A stretch of 56,651 bases of DNA from Planctomycetaceae bacterium (GTDB lineage: Bacteria > Planctomycetota > Planctomycetia > Planctomycetales > Planctomycetaceae): contig JABISG010000035.1 of assembly GCA_018699955.1 (NCBI GenBank), positions 1 through 56,651 of the forward strand, given 5' to 3'. The position numbers and the translations under genes were made by a program. The notes beneath the pieces were generated by a model, which did no database searches, had not been told where the DNA came from, and was given only the letters and a program-made list of their open reading frames with translations. Shown in pieces: positions 1 through 8,216 of the stretch (the stretch's first letter is position 1; each line of letters begins with the position of its first letter).

Positions 1-1
1 C

Positions 2-730
2 CAACGCACTTCGCTCAACTTCGATGAGTTGCCCAGCGACACGTCGTCATCCCCAGCTGCGAAAACCACAGCTGCCAAAACCGCAGCCGACGAAAACAGC
101 ACCCCACAACCGGCGACAAAGCGAGGGGGAAAAGGGAAACGTGCCGGCGGTAAACGCCGCAAATCATCCGACCAACCGGTAGCCCGATTCATTACCGACA
201 AACAAGGCGACACGTTAGTCAAATTGGGCGAAGACGGACACCTGCCCGAATTGCATCTGGCCGAAGGCGAAACCCGAAAGACGGTTGCAGCATCGAAGAA
301 GCAGTCGAATCCATTTATAATCTACGCCGTGTTGGCATTCAGCATGTGTTCATCTCTGCTGATGGTGGTCGTCGATTTCGAGCCGGCCGCCGCAACGCAG
401 GAGCAGCGAGACAAAGCGCGACAGCTTATTGTGCGGTTCTACGGTATCAATAAGAAAGATTTGCAGCCACATCAGGCGTTGTTGCGTGAAGCACGTCTGG
501 CGCGTTCGCGAGGCGATTATGCGACCGAACGCCGCACATACGCGCTGGTGCTGAAGCAGTTGAACGCCGAAGATATTGCGCAGTCGTTTTCCGGATTGAC
601 CGGTGATCGGGGTGATCCCGGAACACTGCCGGACGACGACGATGAGTTCTTACGGGAATTTGAGCGAGAGAACCTGCCGAAAAGCGATCAAGTGCTTCGG
701 CATCTCATTTCAATCCTGATGCGTCGTTGA
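2..730 (+). CDS. Hypothetical single-pass membrane protein, 5' truncated by the window edge
   Basis: The frame is open from base 2 with no stop, so the gene probably begins before the window; a TTG at 29 is the first possible start inside it, but no ribosome-binding site is visible there. The N-terminal part is low complexity (Ala, Thr, Lys, and a Gly/Lys/Arg-rich basic stretch). One hydrophobic segment follows at about residues 93-115 counted from the TTG. The remainder is charged, helical-looking and contains a DDDDE cluster near the end. The arrangement suggests a basic cytoplasmic N-terminus, one membrane anchor and an external domain. I do not recognise a family. The kinase/caspase gene starts 135 bp downstream on the same strand and might be co-transcribed. 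Confidence 0.6.
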   Translation, partial: QRTSLNFDELPSDTSSSPAAKTTAAKTAADENSTPQPATKRGGKGKRAGGKRRKSSDQPVARFITDKQGDTLVKLGEDGHLPELHLAEGETRKTVAASKKQSNPFIIYAVLAFSMCSSLLMVVVDFEPAAATQEQRDKARQLIVRFYGINKKDLQPHQALLREARLARSRGDYATERRTYALVLKQLNAEDIAQSFSGLTGDRGDPGTLPDDDDEFLREFERENLPKSDQVLRHLISILMRR

Positions 731-865
731 TGACAGAGTCGAAAGTCGATGATCAAGAGTCTAGAGCCAGAAAACTAATTGCCGGCTGTGGTGCGTTTTT
801 TCTGGCATTTTTGAAGTGCTTGGAGGCTGACGAGATTTCCTTCAGCCTCTCGAACTTTGAGGTGA

Positions 866-3538
866 TTGACGGTGGAAGTGGAATCCCGGTACGAGTTTCT
901 GGATAAAATCGGCAGTGGCAGTTTCGCGACCGTTTACCGGGCGCGCGACAACGAGCTTGGCCGAGAAGTGGCCGTGAAGCAAATTCACGACCAGTACATG
1001 GAAGATCCGCAGCAGCTCGACCGATACTGGCAGGAGGCACAACTGCTGGCATCGCTGCATCATCCGAACATCGTCACCATTTTCGACATTTACCGCGACC
1101 GCGGCTGGTTGATTATGGAATTGATGCAGGCGAATCTGGCCGACCGCATGGCCGGCCGGCAGATGAACCTGACGTCGCTTCGAACCACCATCGCACACGT
1201 GCTACGGGCTTTGAAATACCTGCACAGTCAAGGGATCGTGCATGGCGACATCAAGCCAAGCAACCTGATGATCGATGCCCGGCGGCGAATCAAGCTCGGC
1301 GATTTTGGCCTCGCACGCCGCGTCAGTAACGAAGAGGGGAGCATGATTAAGGGGACCACGAAGTACATGGCCCCCGAAGTTGTCTCCGATGAATTTGGCG
1401 ACGTCGGTCCTGCCAGCGATTTGTATTCGCTCGGTTTTGGCGCCTATGAATTGATGTGCGGCCCGAATTTCGAGAGTCTCTTTCCCGGTCTCGACGCGCA
1501 TGCACGCAACATGCAGGCCGCCTGGATGATGTGGCACGCCGCACCCGATCGCCGTCTGCCTGAAATTCACAAAGTGCTCGAAGGCGTCCCGGACGATCTG
1601 GCCCACGTCATTCAAAAACTGTGTGCGAAGAAACAATCGGAACGTTACGAAACCGCGGACGAGGCACTTTCAGATCTCAAAGTTGATCTCAAACTGATCA
1701 AACAGGGTGGGGCGCAGGAAGAACAGTTACAAGAGACCGGTGACACCGGCAGCGACAAGAAACGGTTGTGGATTGTTTCCGCCGCGATGGCGTTCTCGGT
1801 CATCCTCTCACTTGTCATCATGTTTGGTGGTGGTGATGGCGATCAACAGGAAGCCGGCCAGCCTAAACTAAAGGTCGGAATTGTCAGAAACGTCGAGGCC
1901 GACAGGCAGACGGTCGTCATCAGGGGAATCGAAGACGAGACCCCTGAAGAAGTGAAACTCGGCAAGAAGCCGCGAATCTACCTGCTCAATACCGAACAGC
2001 ACATTCTGCTGCGCGAACTGAGGCCGGGCGACTACATTCAGTTCAACAACAAGGAAGACGGAAAAGGTCAACAGCGGCTTGAACTGACCGTTGCGCGACC
2101 CATCGAAAACACCGGCACCCTGCGCGAAGTTCGGCTGGCTGAAAAGGAAGTGGTGCTCGCAATTGAAGAGGGAAACCGCCGCGAAACACTGAGGCTGCGC
2201 GTTCCCGATGTGGCCAAGTTTCAACTGAACGGTGAAACGGTCGAGCTGTCGAAGTTTCAGGAAGGTGACCTCGTCACATTCGAGCACATCGCAGGGTTGG
2301 GGACGAAGGGAGGCCGCACCCTGATTCAGCTGAATGCAGCCCGTCGGCGGGAAACCGTCGGGTATGTCACAGCGTACGACGGAGCGAATCGTCAACTGGT
2401 CATTCGGTTTGGCCAGGGTTCCAGCTCACAGTCGCAAACTCTCCCCCCCATTGCTGATGACTGCAGGATTACTCTGCAGGGACAAGCGGCAAACGACTCC
2501 GGCAAGCTCACGCCGGCTGATTTGCGGCGGGGAGACCGCGTGCGCGTTCTGTTCGACACGCGGGTCCACCAGATTGAAGTCACCCGGGACGATTTGAAAG
2601 CACAAGGGGTTGTGCGCGACATCCGCACGGCAACGGGAGAACTAATTGTTACCGATTCGAAGACGGGTGACCCGCTAACATTCTCCGTCGCAAAGACAAC
2701 CGATGTCAGGCTCTCGATGCAGGACGTCGGCCTTTCCGACCTGAGGGAATACGACACGGTCGATGTCGGTTACAGCGAACTGGCGGGCAACCGCCTGAAA
2801 GCGACGACCATCGACGCCGGTCGTCCGCCGAAGTCCGATCGCTGGGCAATCATTGTCGGTGTCGAATCGTACAAGGATCCGTTTCTATCACCGCTGCGGT
2901 ATTCCATTCGAAATGCCAACCATTTGAAGCAAACGCTGATCGAGCGATACGCCTTCAAAGACGATCGAATTCTGATGCTGACCGACGTCGGAGCAGACGA
3001 AATGCGAAAGGAGATCGATTCGCTGTTGGAAGGTGCTTCAGCGCAAACGCAGGTTCTGGTTTATTTCTCCGGCCATGCGTATGTCGATTCAGAAAGCTCC
3101 GTCTATCTGGCCGGCCGCGACTTTCAGTTTGACCAGATGGCCGAGACCGGTGTCCCATTGAATTGGCTCGTCCAACGGGTTGAAGAGTGCGCTGCGGAGG
3201 ACAAAATGTTGTTGCTCGACTGCAGCCACCCTGGAAATCAAAAGGATCTGCAGAGTCAGCCTTCGACGGCGACTATGGTGCGGAAGATCAAGACGCCCCG
3301 AAAGACCACGTCGATTATTGCCAGTTGCGACGACGGGCAACGGGGGATCGATTGGAAGGAAAAGCAGCTGAGCCTGTTCGCTTCGTACGTCGCCGAAGGA
3401 TTTGGAGGCGCAGCCGATGCCAACCGCGATCTACGAATCACAGCGCAAGAGTCATTCGACTATCTGAAGAAAAGCATGGCCGGCGCGCGAATCGAAGGTG
3501 GCGCGAAGCAAACGCCCGTGCTCTTCCTGCCGTTATAA
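866..3538 (+). CDS. Ser/Thr protein kinase fused to a caspase-like (peptidase C14) domain
   Basis: An 890-residue protein. Residues 9-275 are a Hanks-type kinase: glycine loop IGSGSF (15-20), catalytic Lys38, HGDIKPSN with Asp128, DFG at 146-148 and APE at 169-171. The usual HRD Arg is Gly (Gly127), so this is a non-RD kinase. A transmembrane helix lies at about 302-320. Outside it are four repeats of about 81 residues beginning near 337, 417, 499 and 581; each opens with a G-V/L-V/R strand pattern and closes with an L+xGDxV-like motif (weakest in the last copy). Residues 658-890 resemble caspase/metacaspase domains, with His737 (YFSGHA) and Cys786 (LLLDCSH) in the right context. The start is TTG 866 or GTG 872; an in-frame stop at 863 excludes anything earlier. 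By topology the caspase-like domain is extracytoplasmic. Its substrate is unknown. Confidence 0.93.
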   Translation: MTVEVESRYEFLDKIGSGSFATVYRARDNELGREVAVKQIHDQYMEDPQQLDRYWQEAQLLASLHHPNIVTIFDIYRDRGWLIMELMQANLADRMAGRQMNLTSLRTTIAHVLRALKYLHSQGIVHGDIKPSNLMIDARRRIKLGDFGLARRVSNEEGSMIKGTTKYMAPEVVSDEFGDVGPASDLYSLGFGAYELMCGPNFESLFPGLDAHARNMQAAWMMWHAAPDRRLPEIHKVLEGVPDDLAHVIQKLCAKKQSERYETADEALSDLKVDLKLIKQGGAQEEQLQETGDTGSDKKRLWIVSAAMAFSVILSLVIMFGGGDGDQQEAGQPKLKVGIVRNVEADRQTVVIRGIEDETPEEVKLGKKPRIYLLNTEQHILLRELRPGDYIQFNNKEDGKGQQRLELTVARPIENTGTLREVRLAEKEVVLAIEEGNRRETLRLRVPDVAKFQLNGETVELSKFQEGDLVTFEHIAGLGTKGGRTLIQLNAARRRETVGYVTAYDGANRQLVIRFGQGSSSQSQTLPPIADDCRITLQGQAANDSGKLTPADLRRGDRVRVLFDTRVHQIEVTRDDLKAQGVVRDIRTATGELIVTDSKTGDPLTFSVAKTTDVRLSMQDVGLSDLREYDTVDVGYSELAGNRLKATTIDAGRPPKSDRWAIIVGVESYKDPFLSPLRYSIRNANHLKQTLIERYAFKDDRILMLTDVGADEMRKEIDSLLEGASAQTQVLVYFSGHAYVDSESSVYLAGRDFQFDQMAETGVPLNWLVQRVEECAAEDKMLLLDCSHPGNQKDLQSQPSTATMVRKIKTPRKTTSIIASCDDGQRGIDWKEKQLSLFASYVAEGFGGAADANRDLRITAQESFDYLKKSMAGARIEGGAKQTPVLFLPL

Positions 3539-3552
3539 CGGCCCGGCCAACT

Positions 3553-3625
3553 GAAGCCTGAAGCGCAAGCGAAGGAGCGTGCTGGCATCGCCTTGGAATC
3601 ATCCTTCGCTTGCGCTTCAGGCTTC
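3553..3625. repeat. Long perfect inverted repeat (hairpin/cruciform)
   Basis: Arms at 3553-3576 and 3602-3625 are perfect 24-bp reverse complements separated by 25 bases. The element sits between the stop of the kinase/caspase gene and the end of the convergent Dabb gene. It has no T-run, so it is not a classical terminator, although in this convergent position it could stop transcription from both sides. It may be a dispersed REP-like element. Confidence 0.85.
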
Positions 3626-3659
3626 GATGTTCGAGGAGCCGCTTCGGCCAAGGCCGTTG

Positions 3660-3968
3660 CTACGACGCGTCCGACGAGTCGAATATCCGAACCTGCTGCC
3701 AACTCTCTTTCTGTTCGGCGATGAACTTCAAATGTCGGGGTGACGTTTGATAGTCATCGTGCGCTTGGCGGCCGTCGAAGACGACGTGCAGTGCGACGTG
3801 AAATTCACGGTCGTTCACCGGACGGGCAAGATCTTCGACGAGTGTGCCGACGCTGAAATACTGAGTCCCCGGGTGGCCGTCCAGGTCTTCATGGCAAGCA
3901 TCAACCAAGGCCTGGATTGACGCATCGGATGGGTTCTTCAAAGTAAAAAAGACAATGTGTGCGAGCAT
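3660..3968 (-). CDS. Dabb (stress-responsive alpha/beta barrel) family protein
   Basis: A 102-residue protein matching the small Dabb fold in length and pattern: an N-terminal MLAHIVFFTLK strand with the conserved His, a central VG-L segment, and the FHVALHVVFDG strand followed by a DDYQTSPRHLKF helix. Dabb proteins are dimeric ferredoxin-like barrels, often of unknown substrate. There is no signal peptide, so it should be cytoplasmic. It is convergent with the kinase/caspase gene. Its own function cannot be deduced. Confidence 0.85.
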   Translation of the reverse strand: MLAHIVFFTLKNPSDASIQALVDACHEDLDGHPGTQYFSVGTLVEDLARPVNDREFHVALHVVFDGRQAHDDYQTSPRHLKFIAEQKESWQQVRIFDSSDAS

Positions 3969-4291
3969 GGGGTGCGGTATTTCCTCTGAAGTTGCGGCTT
4001 AACAATGCCGGTTCCCAGCCGACACGACCGTGCCTGAAGGTTGCCGATGAATCGCTCATTCTGTCACCCAAGTTGCGAAGGCACAAGTCAGACGTCACGG
4101 CACATGGCCGATTCATTGCAGCGACCCTTGAGGTCGCTTCGTCAGTTAATTCCGTGGCAGCACTCATTGGGTCTGGCTGACGCTGGACGCGCTTCGTCGC
4201 TGCGATTAACTTGGTGAATATTGATACGTTCAATCACCGTGCAACTTCCGCGCACGAAATCGGTCATCCACAGGCCATAAAAGGAGCAGTC
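3969..4291. other. Intergenic region, no gene seen
   Basis: About 320 bases between the divergent Dabb gene and the exported protein starting at 4292. Open frames here overlap neighbours or lack family features. It presumably holds both promoters, but I could not assign clear -35/-10 pairs. A good Shine-Dalgarno (AAGGAG) lies just before 4292. Confidence 0.5.
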
Positions 4292-5437
4292 ATGTCGAGC
4301 CGAAGAAGATGGGTTAACGCGATTGTCGCCACGGGTTTCATCACAGGCGGGGTGATGATCAATTCGTCATCCGTCGATGCTGGTGTCAAGCAGAAAACGG
4401 CGGCCAGGTTTCTCAAGAATGCGAAGCAAGGCACGCCGAAATTCAAGAAGGCTGGAAATCTGAGCTTCGGGCCGAACGGTCTGCTGCTCGTCGTCGATGG
4501 CGATTCGGTTGTCGCGATTGATACCGGTGATCGAGGGCCGTTGAAGAAACTGAAAGCGCCAGTGAAAGATGTGGCCAATGCGTTGGCCGCCGCGAGTGGC
4601 GCTCGTTCGGTCAAGGTTGTCGATTTGGCCGTCAACCCGCTGAGTGGCACGGTCTACTTTTCGGTTAGCCGACAACCCGGTAATCAGCCGGCCATTTTGA
4701 CCGTCGATGGCGATGGTCAAGTTGGCACTCTCGGTGGAAGCAAGCTCGCGTATTCCCGTGTCACACTTCCCAGCGAGGAAGGAACGCGAGTGGGCCGCAT
4801 TACCGGAGTGGGATTTGCGGGCGAACGCATTCTGGCTGCCGGCCAAAGCAGCGGAGCGTTTGCCAGCAAGATCTATTCAATTCCTGTCCCCGTCAACCAC
4901 GGAGCTTCTGCCGACATTTTCAGTGCCGAAACCTATCATGTCTCCCACCGAAGATGGGAAACGCGGGCGCCAATCCAGGCGTTTATTCCATTCCGCGAAA
5001 AAGACAAGGAGTACATTGTCGGCTCGTTCGCATGCACGCCGATTGCCAAATTCCCCATCGACGATCTGAAATCAGGTGCGAAGGTGAAAGGCGAGAGCGT
5101 GGTCGAACTCGGTTCCGGCAACCGCCCGCTCGACATGTTCACATATGAGAAAGACGGAAAACGCTGGGTCGTTACCAATACGCAGCGGTTCCATAAAAAC
5201 CTGTTCGGCCCCAGCAAATATTGGGGTGTACGGCTCGACATGAGCTATCTCACCAACGGCAAGATCAACGAAAAAGCCGCCCGCAGGAATACGAAAGAGA
5301 ATTCCGGACCGGACGGAATGGAAGTTGTCGAAGCGCTGTTCGGTGTGGTTCACGTCGATAAATTGAACAACAACGAAATGGTTGTGCTGCGCGAAGATGG
5401 GGGCAAGCTCAATTTGGAATTGGCTCCCCTGCCCTGA
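4292..5437 (+). CDS. Exported protein, probably a beta-propeller
   Basis: A 381-residue protein when started at ATG 4292, which is preceded by AAAAGGAGCAGTC, a strong ribosome-binding site; the frame is open further upstream to 4211, but that extension lacks a signal sequence. The N-terminus is a basic-plus-hydrophobic export signal (MSSRRRW, then a hydrophobic core, ending near VDAG). The body has repeated beta-strand patterns of the kind seen in NHL/YncE-like propellers (LSFGPNGLLLVVDGDSVVAI; NPLSGTVYFSVSR). A terminator follows, so it is likely monocistronic or the end of a unit. No catalytic motif is visible. Confidence 0.75.
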   Translation: MSSRRRWVNAIVATGFITGGVMINSSSVDAGVKQKTAARFLKNAKQGTPKFKKAGNLSFGPNGLLLVVDGDSVVAIDTGDRGPLKKLKAPVKDVANALAAASGARSVKVVDLAVNPLSGTVYFSVSRQPGNQPAILTVDGDGQVGTLGGSKLAYSRVTLPSEEGTRVGRITGVGFAGERILAAGQSSGAFASKIYSIPVPVNHGASADIFSAETYHVSHRRWETRAPIQAFIPFREKDKEYIVGSFACTPIAKFPIDDLKSGAKVKGESVVELGSGNRPLDMFTYEKDGKRWVVTNTQRFHKNLFGPSKYWGVRLDMSYLTNGKINEKAARRNTKENSGPDGMEVVEALFGVVHVDKLNNNEMVVLREDGGKLNLELAPLP

Positions 5438-5465
5438 TACATTCGCCCGACTCAACGAACGCCCA

Positions 5466-5506
5466 TGCCCCGGCCAATCCAACATGATGGCCGGGGTATT
5501 CTTTTC
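5466..5506 (+). terminator. Rho-independent terminator
   Basis: A 9-bp GC-rich stem (CCCCGGCCA 5468-5476 with TGGCCGGGG 5488-5496), extendable by a wobble and an A-T pair, is followed by TATTCTTTT. It lies 30 bases after the stop of the exported propeller-like protein and upstream of the next gene's ribosome-binding site. Confidence 0.75.
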
Positions 5507-5550
5507 CGCCGTCGCGCCCGCCTGAGACGTCACGGCGAACGGAGCCGAAG

Positions 5551-6855
5551 ATGAACACCAGCCGTGTGTGCAACTTCTCGATCCAGTTGCCAATCATCAC
5601 TCTTGCTTGTTTGCTGCTGGCAGTCACCATTGTCGGCTGCGGCAACGACGACGCGTCGCCGCGACCGGTAGCTGGTGGTGATGCCGCCAATGCGGGAAAC
5701 CCTGATCGGCCAACATCGCCGGAATCCGTTCCGCACCCCATGTTTGAACTCGATGTCGTTGTGGCCGATGACGACCCAACCGACGTCTGGATTACTGTGA
5801 AGTCGGCCAAGCCTGAAATTTGGTCAAAGCTTGATTTGAAAAACGACGACGCGTTTCGGGCTGCACTGACGCTTCATCTCAAGGAGGACGACGGAAAAGG
5901 TGGTAAGGACTCAATAACGCCACAGCCGATTGTCGGAGAATTCGATGTGACAGGCGACACGCTGCGATTTCGACCCGCCTTTCCGTTGATTCCCGGTGAA
6001 GAGTATTCGGCTCGGTTCGATCCGAATCTATTGCCCGGTCTGCAGCAGAATCGAGCGCAACCGCTGGTCTCCGAGTACTCTGTTCCCAAGACGACAGCGA
6101 CGAAGCCGCGAGTGGTCAACATTTTTCCGTCGGGCAATATCGTGCCGGCGAATCATTTGAAGTTTTACATCCTCTTTTCTGAACCGATGCAGCGCGACGG
6201 TATCTTCGAGTATTTTCGGCTGATCGATCTGGCAACAAACAAAGCGGTGCCGCGCCCGTTCCGCCACGTGGAACTGTGGTCGAAGGACAACAAACGGTTG
6301 ACTCTGTGGTTTCATCCTGGACGCCAGAAACGGGGGGTCAACCTAAACGTCGAAGTCGGCCCCGTTCTCGCGGCCGACGGTAAATATCGGCTCGAAATCA
6401 GTGAAGACTGGAAGTCGGAAAGTGGGATCGAGTTGGGAGAAACCGTTACGAAGGAAATTCGCGCGGGAAAACCCGATCATCGCCAGCCGGAACCCAAGAC
6501 CTGGTTTCTGTCAAACCCTCGCGGCGGGTCCAAGGATTTTCTCACGTGTGATTTTCACGAACCACTCGATTGGGCATTGCTTCACAGCGAGTTGTCGGTC
6601 CAGGACTCCGCCGGAAACCGAATTCCAGGGCGAGTGGAATTAGGCTATGGCGAACTGAGTTGGGTGTTTCATCCCCAGCAAGCATGGAAAGCCGGCAAGT
6701 ATCGTGTCGCGGTCGGACATCTGCTGGAAGATTTGGCCGGCAACAGCATCGAACGCCCGTTCGAGGTTGATGTGACGGACCGCCCGAAGAAATCAGTCGG
6801 CAAGACGGTGTATCTCGAATTTGAGATATTAGCGGCAACTCCGGCTTCGCCGTGA
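5551..6855 (+). CDS. Lipoprotein with bacterial Ig-like (Big_5/SbsA-type) domains
   Basis: A 434-residue protein with a signal sequence ending in a lipobox (TIVGC, Cys30), so it should be lipid-anchored. Residues about 185-300 match the Ig-like SbsA/Big_5 pattern: PRVVNIFPSGN, a strand, FSEPMQ, and a later LTLWFHPGRQKRG segment. A second similar module near 330-425 has DFHEPLDW and LSWVFHPQQAWKAGKYRV. These folds are structural rather than catalytic. ATG 5551 is preceded by CGGAGCCGAAG, an acceptable ribosome-binding site. It follows the exported 4292 gene on the same strand but a terminator separates them. The ligand or partner is unknown. Confidence 0.8.
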   Translation: MNTSRVCNFSIQLPIITLACLLLAVTIVGCGNDDASPRPVAGGDAANAGNPDRPTSPESVPHPMFELDVVVADDDPTDVWITVKSAKPEIWSKLDLKNDDAFRAALTLHLKEDDGKGGKDSITPQPIVGEFDVTGDTLRFRPAFPLIPGEEYSARFDPNLLPGLQQNRAQPLVSEYSVPKTTATKPRVVNIFPSGNIVPANHLKFYILFSEPMQRDGIFEYFRLIDLATNKAVPRPFRHVELWSKDNKRLTLWFHPGRQKRGVNLNVEVGPVLAADGKYRLEISEDWKSESGIELGETVTKEIRAGKPDHRQPEPKTWFLSNPRGGSKDFLTCDFHEPLDWALLHSELSVQDSAGNRIPGRVELGYGELSWVFHPQQAWKAGKYRVAVGHLLEDLAGNSIERPFEVDVTDRPKKSVGKTVYLEFEILAATPASP

Positions 6856-7127
6856 ATTGATCCCCCGGCAGTTCGCGCCCGCCAATCCCACACAATGTCG
6901 CTGCCTCAATGGTGATTGGTGCGGGCTCAACGGTGAATGGTACGGGCCGCATATCGACGATTTGGCAAGAATGGCCGACTTTTCCGATTATACCGGTTTG
7001 TTTGATTATTCCGAATAATGTGACTTGGCCGGTTATGCCGATAGCTTTTCAGTAGGCCGCTGAACGTCGGTTCGTTCTCTTCAGACGGCAATTCCGTCGA
7101 GGTCGTGTAATTGGGGGGGCTGGGAAG

Positions 7128-7802
7128 GTGAAGCCGATGTCCACCAGTTTATTGCGTGGCTGTGTGATCCTGCTGGCGTTGGGAGCGATCACTCCGGCTC
7201 TCACGCGCGGCCAACTGCCGCAGCTTCCGCATGCCGGCTGTTGCCAAGCGTGCTATCAGCCGCGGCCCCGTTGTCACTGTGTGACATTCAAACCGGTGGT
7301 CGAAACTCACTTTCGTCCCCAGTCGGTGGTGACGTGGCGAAATATTCAGCAAACCGGATATCGATGCCGGCCACGTGTGGAAACGGTCCCCGTGGTAACC
7401 TATCGGTCGCGAATCCGATACGACATGGTCCCCTACTCCATCACGCGACGCGTGCCGCAATGCTCGACGAGAATGGTTCCGCAGCGGCGAATTCGCTACG
7501 TTCCAAATCATGTTGTCGGCTCGCCGCTCGCACCGTTTGGAAGTTGGCAGCAGTACAACACTTCGCCATTGCCCGTCCCAACGCCTGTTTTTCAAAGTAC
7601 GCCAGTTGCAGGTGACTACGGGAATTGGACGACCATTTCATCCAGACACAAGTCGGTCTCTCCACCAGCGCCATTTGTGGGGGGAGATTCGCACATTGGA
7701 AGTCGTGGAAAACACCACAACAAACACAAAGTCACAGCCAAACCGCTCTCTGTCGTGGCCCCCTCAGCAGCGATAGTCTGGCAGACACCCGGTCCCCGCT
7801 AA
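7128..7802 (+). CDS. Secreted Cys-rich protein resembling planctomycete YTV-type surface proteins
   Basis: 224 residues from GTG 7128 (ATG 7137 is also possible). It has an N-terminal signal peptide, then a Cys-rich start (CCQACYQPRPRCHC) and a series of short beta repeats such as VVETHFRPQSVVTWR, VETVPVVTYRSRIRY and RMVPQRRIRYVP. This spacing of V-E-T and V-V-T-Y units is reminiscent of the YTV repeats of planctomycete cell-surface proteins, but it is degenerate and short, so the assignment is an inference. The C-terminal third is Pro/Ser/His-rich and disordered-looking. Likely a wall or surface component. Confidence 0.6.
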   Translation: MKPMSTSLLRGCVILLALGAITPALTRGQLPQLPHAGCCQACYQPRPRCHCVTFKPVVETHFRPQSVVTWRNIQQTGYRCRPRVETVPVVTYRSRIRYDMVPYSITRRVPQCSTRMVPQRRIRYVPNHVVGSPLAPFGSWQQYNTSPLPVPTPVFQSTPVAGDYGNWTTISSRHKSVSPPAPFVGGDSHIGSRGKHHNKHKVTAKPLSVVAPSAAIVWQTPGPR

Positions 7803-7865
7803 CATCAGGTTGCACCTAAGTCGGTGAAACCTTCAATTGAGTCACGTCGTTCGGGACGCGATACG

Positions 7866-7896
7866 AGACCACGTTCGGCCATGCCGAGCGTGGTCT
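7866..7896. terminator. Strong hairpin without T-run, possible terminator
   Basis: Arms 7866-7879 and 7883-7896 pair over 14 positions (one G-T wobble) with a 3-base loop. It lies 63 bases after the stop of the 7128 gene. No U-tract follows on the plus strand, so a structural or Rho-dependent role is equally possible. Confidence 0.5.
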
Positions 7897-7983
7897 TGTG
7901 CTGCGCGGTCTGCATTCGTGTGGGTCGAATGATCAATTGAACGACGCGCGTCATTGGTGGGCGGTTGTGGCGCTTACGGTGCG

Positions 7984-8026
7984 ACCAAAACAGAGAACCC
8001 CGGAAGACGTGGTCGTCCGGGGTTCT
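7984..8026 (-). terminator. Rho-independent terminator of the tRNA-Leu gene
   Basis: On the minus strand an 11-bp stem (arms 8016-8026 and 7994-8004) is followed by CTGTTTTGG. It lies 14 bases after the tRNA 3' end, in the correct orientation. Confidence 0.7.
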
Positions 8027-8039
8027 TGCTTAACCAATA

Positions 8040-8125
8040 TGCCCAAGAGAGGACTCGAACCTCCACGTCCAATAAAGGACACTAGGCCCTCAACCTAGCG
8101 CGTCTGCCAGTTCCGCCACTTGGGC
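8040..8125 (-). tRNA. tRNA-Leu (anticodon GAG)
   Basis: Minus-strand cloverleaf of 86 nt: acceptor GCCCAAG pairs with CTTGGGC; D-arm GGCGGAACTGGCAGACGC; anticodon stem CTAGG/CCTAG with loop TTGAGGG, giving anticodon GAG; a long variable arm typical of class II tRNAs (GTCC...GGAC); T-arm with GGTTCGAGTCC. Discriminator base is A. The CCA end is not encoded. Confidence 0.95.
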
Positions 8126-8216
8126 TTTGATTCCTTCCGGAACCGTGGTTGCCAGTATATCAATGTTGCGAATGCCATCAAGGTTGCGCAGCACCACCGC
8201 CCATCGAATCGGCGGT

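Noticed and set aside
3901..4233. 110-codon minus-strand frame
   Set aside because: Overlaps the Dabb start in another frame and has no coding character.
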